6,453 bases of DNA from Phycisphaerales bacterium. GTDB lineage: Bacteria; Planctomycetota; Phycisphaerae; Tepidisphaerales; Tepidisphaeraceae. The notes beneath the pieces were generated by a model. It made no database searches and was not told where the DNA came from. It worked only from the letters and a program-made list of their open reading frames with translations. The stretch is from assembly GCA_028288945.1 (NCBI GenBank), contig JAQGHH010000663.1:1-6453 (forward strand), written 5' to 3'. The translations under genes were made by a program, and so were the position numbers. Of the stretch, positions 5,429 through 6,453 are shown piece after piece; within the stretch, counting starts at the first letter, position 1, and every line of letters begins with the position of its first letter.

Positions 5429-6453
5429 ATGCAGCGAGACGAAGTAATCCCCATCCTGGATTTTGGTTCGCAGTACGCCCAGCTCATCGCACGCCGCGTG
5501 CGGGAGAAGGGGGTTTACAGCGAACTCGTGCGGCCGGACATCCCCGTTGGCGACCTCAAAAAGCTCAACCCCAAGGGCATCATCCTCAGCGGCGGGCCCA
5601 GCAGCGTCTACGAGCCCAACGCGCCGAAATGTGACCCGAAGATCTTCGACCTGGGTGTGCCCATCCTCGGCATCTGCTACGGCATGCAACTTGGCGCGCA
5701 GATCCTCGGCGGGCAGGTGAAGCCGGCCAAGGCGCGCGAGTATGGCCGGGCCAAGCTCACCGTTAAGCAGGACGATCCGCTGGTACGCGGGCTGCCCCAG
5801 GAGACGACCGTGTGGATGAGCCACGGCGACCAGGTGCACGAGCTGCCTCCCGAGTTCATCCCACTGGCCACGACGCCCACCTGCCCCTATGCCGCGGCCA
5901 AGCACAGCACGCGGCCGTTTTACGGCGTGCAGTTTCACCCGGAAGTCACCCACACCCCCCGCGGCGAGCAGATTTTCCAGAACTTCCTCTACGACATCTG
6001 CAAGTGCTCGGGCCTCTGGACGATGGGCAACTTCATCGAAGAAACCACCCGCCGGGTGCGCGAGCAGGTGGGGGCGGGCAAAGTGATCTGCGGCCTCTCG
6101 GGCGGCGTCGATTCCTCCGTCGTCGCGGCGCTCCTGCACAAAGCGATCGGCAATCAGCTCCACTGTATCTTCGTGGACAACGGCCTATTGCGCAAGAACG
6201 AGCGCGAGCTGGTCGAATCCACCTTCCGCGACCATTTCAAGATTCATCTGATCACGAGTGACGCCGCGGACCAGTTCCTGCGTGAGCTAAAAGGCGTCAG
6301 CGACCCGCAGCAGAAGCGCAAGATCATCGGCAAGGAGTTTATCGAAGTCTTCAAGCGCGAGGCCCAAAGCATCGAAGGTGCCGCGTTTCTGGCGCAGGGG
6401 ACTTTGTATCCGGACGTGATCGAAAGCGGGCATGGCTACGCGGGCACCGCCGC
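5429..6453 (+). CDS. guaA: GMP synthase (glutamine-hydrolysing), 3' end outside window
   Basis: GuaA converts XMP, ATP and glutamine to GMP, the last step of guanine nucleotide synthesis, in the cytoplasm. The window holds 341 codons of a protein usually about 510-530 residues long. The class I glutamine amidotransferase domain spans about 6-190. It has the DFGSQY start, the oxyanion-region SGGPSSV, the nucleophile Cys83 in GICYGMQ, and His170 and Glu172 in FHPEV, completing the triad. The ATP-pyrophosphatase domain follows, with the P-loop SGGVDSS at 224-230, FVDNGLLRKNE, and LAQGTLYPDVIESGHG near the window end. The C-terminal dimerisation domain is cut off. The ATG at 5429 is the only plausible start, since in-frame upstream codons offer no ATG, GTG or TTG nearby and the protein begins where family members do. 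No clear Shine-Dalgarno precedes it. All visible catalytic residues are intact. Confidence 0.97.
   Translation, partial: MQRDEVIPILDFGSQYAQLIARRVREKGVYSELVRPDIPVGDLKKLNPKGIILSGGPSSVYEPNAPKCDPKIFDLGVPILGICYGMQLGAQILGGQVKPAKAREYGRAKLTVKQDDPLVRGLPQETTVWMSHGDQVHELPPEFIPLATTPTCPYAAAKHSTRPFYGVQFHPEVTHTPRGEQIFQNFLYDICKCSGLWTMGNFIEETTRRVREQVGAGKVICGLSGGVDSSVVAALLHKAIGNQLHCIFVDNGLLRKNERELVESTFRDHFKIHLITSDAADQFLRELKGVSDPQQKRKIIGKEFIEVFKREAQSIEGAAFLAQGTLYPDVIESGHGYAGTA

Noticed and set aside
5420..6163. 247-codon minus-strand open frame
   Set aside because: It is antisense to guaA, whose catalytic motifs are unmistakable.

Overview
This GC-rich window looks like a chromosomal stretch from a free-living Gram-negative-type bacterium, most plausibly a member of the Planctomycetota. 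The lineage call is an inference. It rests on the membrane protein at the left edge, with its Asp-Tyr-x-Pro-x-Arg-Leu-Leu segment and its Lys-Gly-Gln segment, on a lipid-anchored TolC-type protein with a long linker, and on palindromic repeats filling generous intergenic spaces. No rRNA or other decisive marker is present.

Layout, left to right. Positions 1-1445 (minus strand) carry a large polytopic membrane protein, probably a GT-C-type glycosyltransferase, whose C-terminus lies outside the window. Positions 1446-1944 are a repeat-rich intergenic region between divergent genes. It holds a pair of direct repeats, a heptamer array (CGCGAAG/CGCCAAG) and a 33-bp inverted repeat. Positions 1945-3843 (plus) encode a TolC/OMF-family outer-membrane efflux lipoprotein. 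Positions 3844-4275 are intergenic, with a roughly 95-bp nested palindromic element. Positions 4276-4737 (plus) encode a small PilZ-domain protein that keeps the c-di-GMP-binding motifs. Positions 4738-5428 form a long non-coding gap with a terminator-like fold near 4874-4928 and a striking symmetrical cluster of TCGTGCA heptamers at 5211-5314. Positions 5429-6453 (plus) are the first two thirds of guaA (GMP synthase), cut by the window end.

The four genes do not form an obvious operon. The gaps between them are about 430-690 bp, one gene is divergent, and the products belong to cell-surface glycan or lipid work, export, second-messenger sensing and purine synthesis. No adaptor or pump gene accompanies the TolC homologue here, and no cyclase or phosphodiesterase accompanies the PilZ protein.

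I see no new multi-gene system. The parts most worth a second look are non-coding: the concentric heptamer dyad upstream of guaA, the two other intergenic repeat elements, and a possible leaderless start for guaA.
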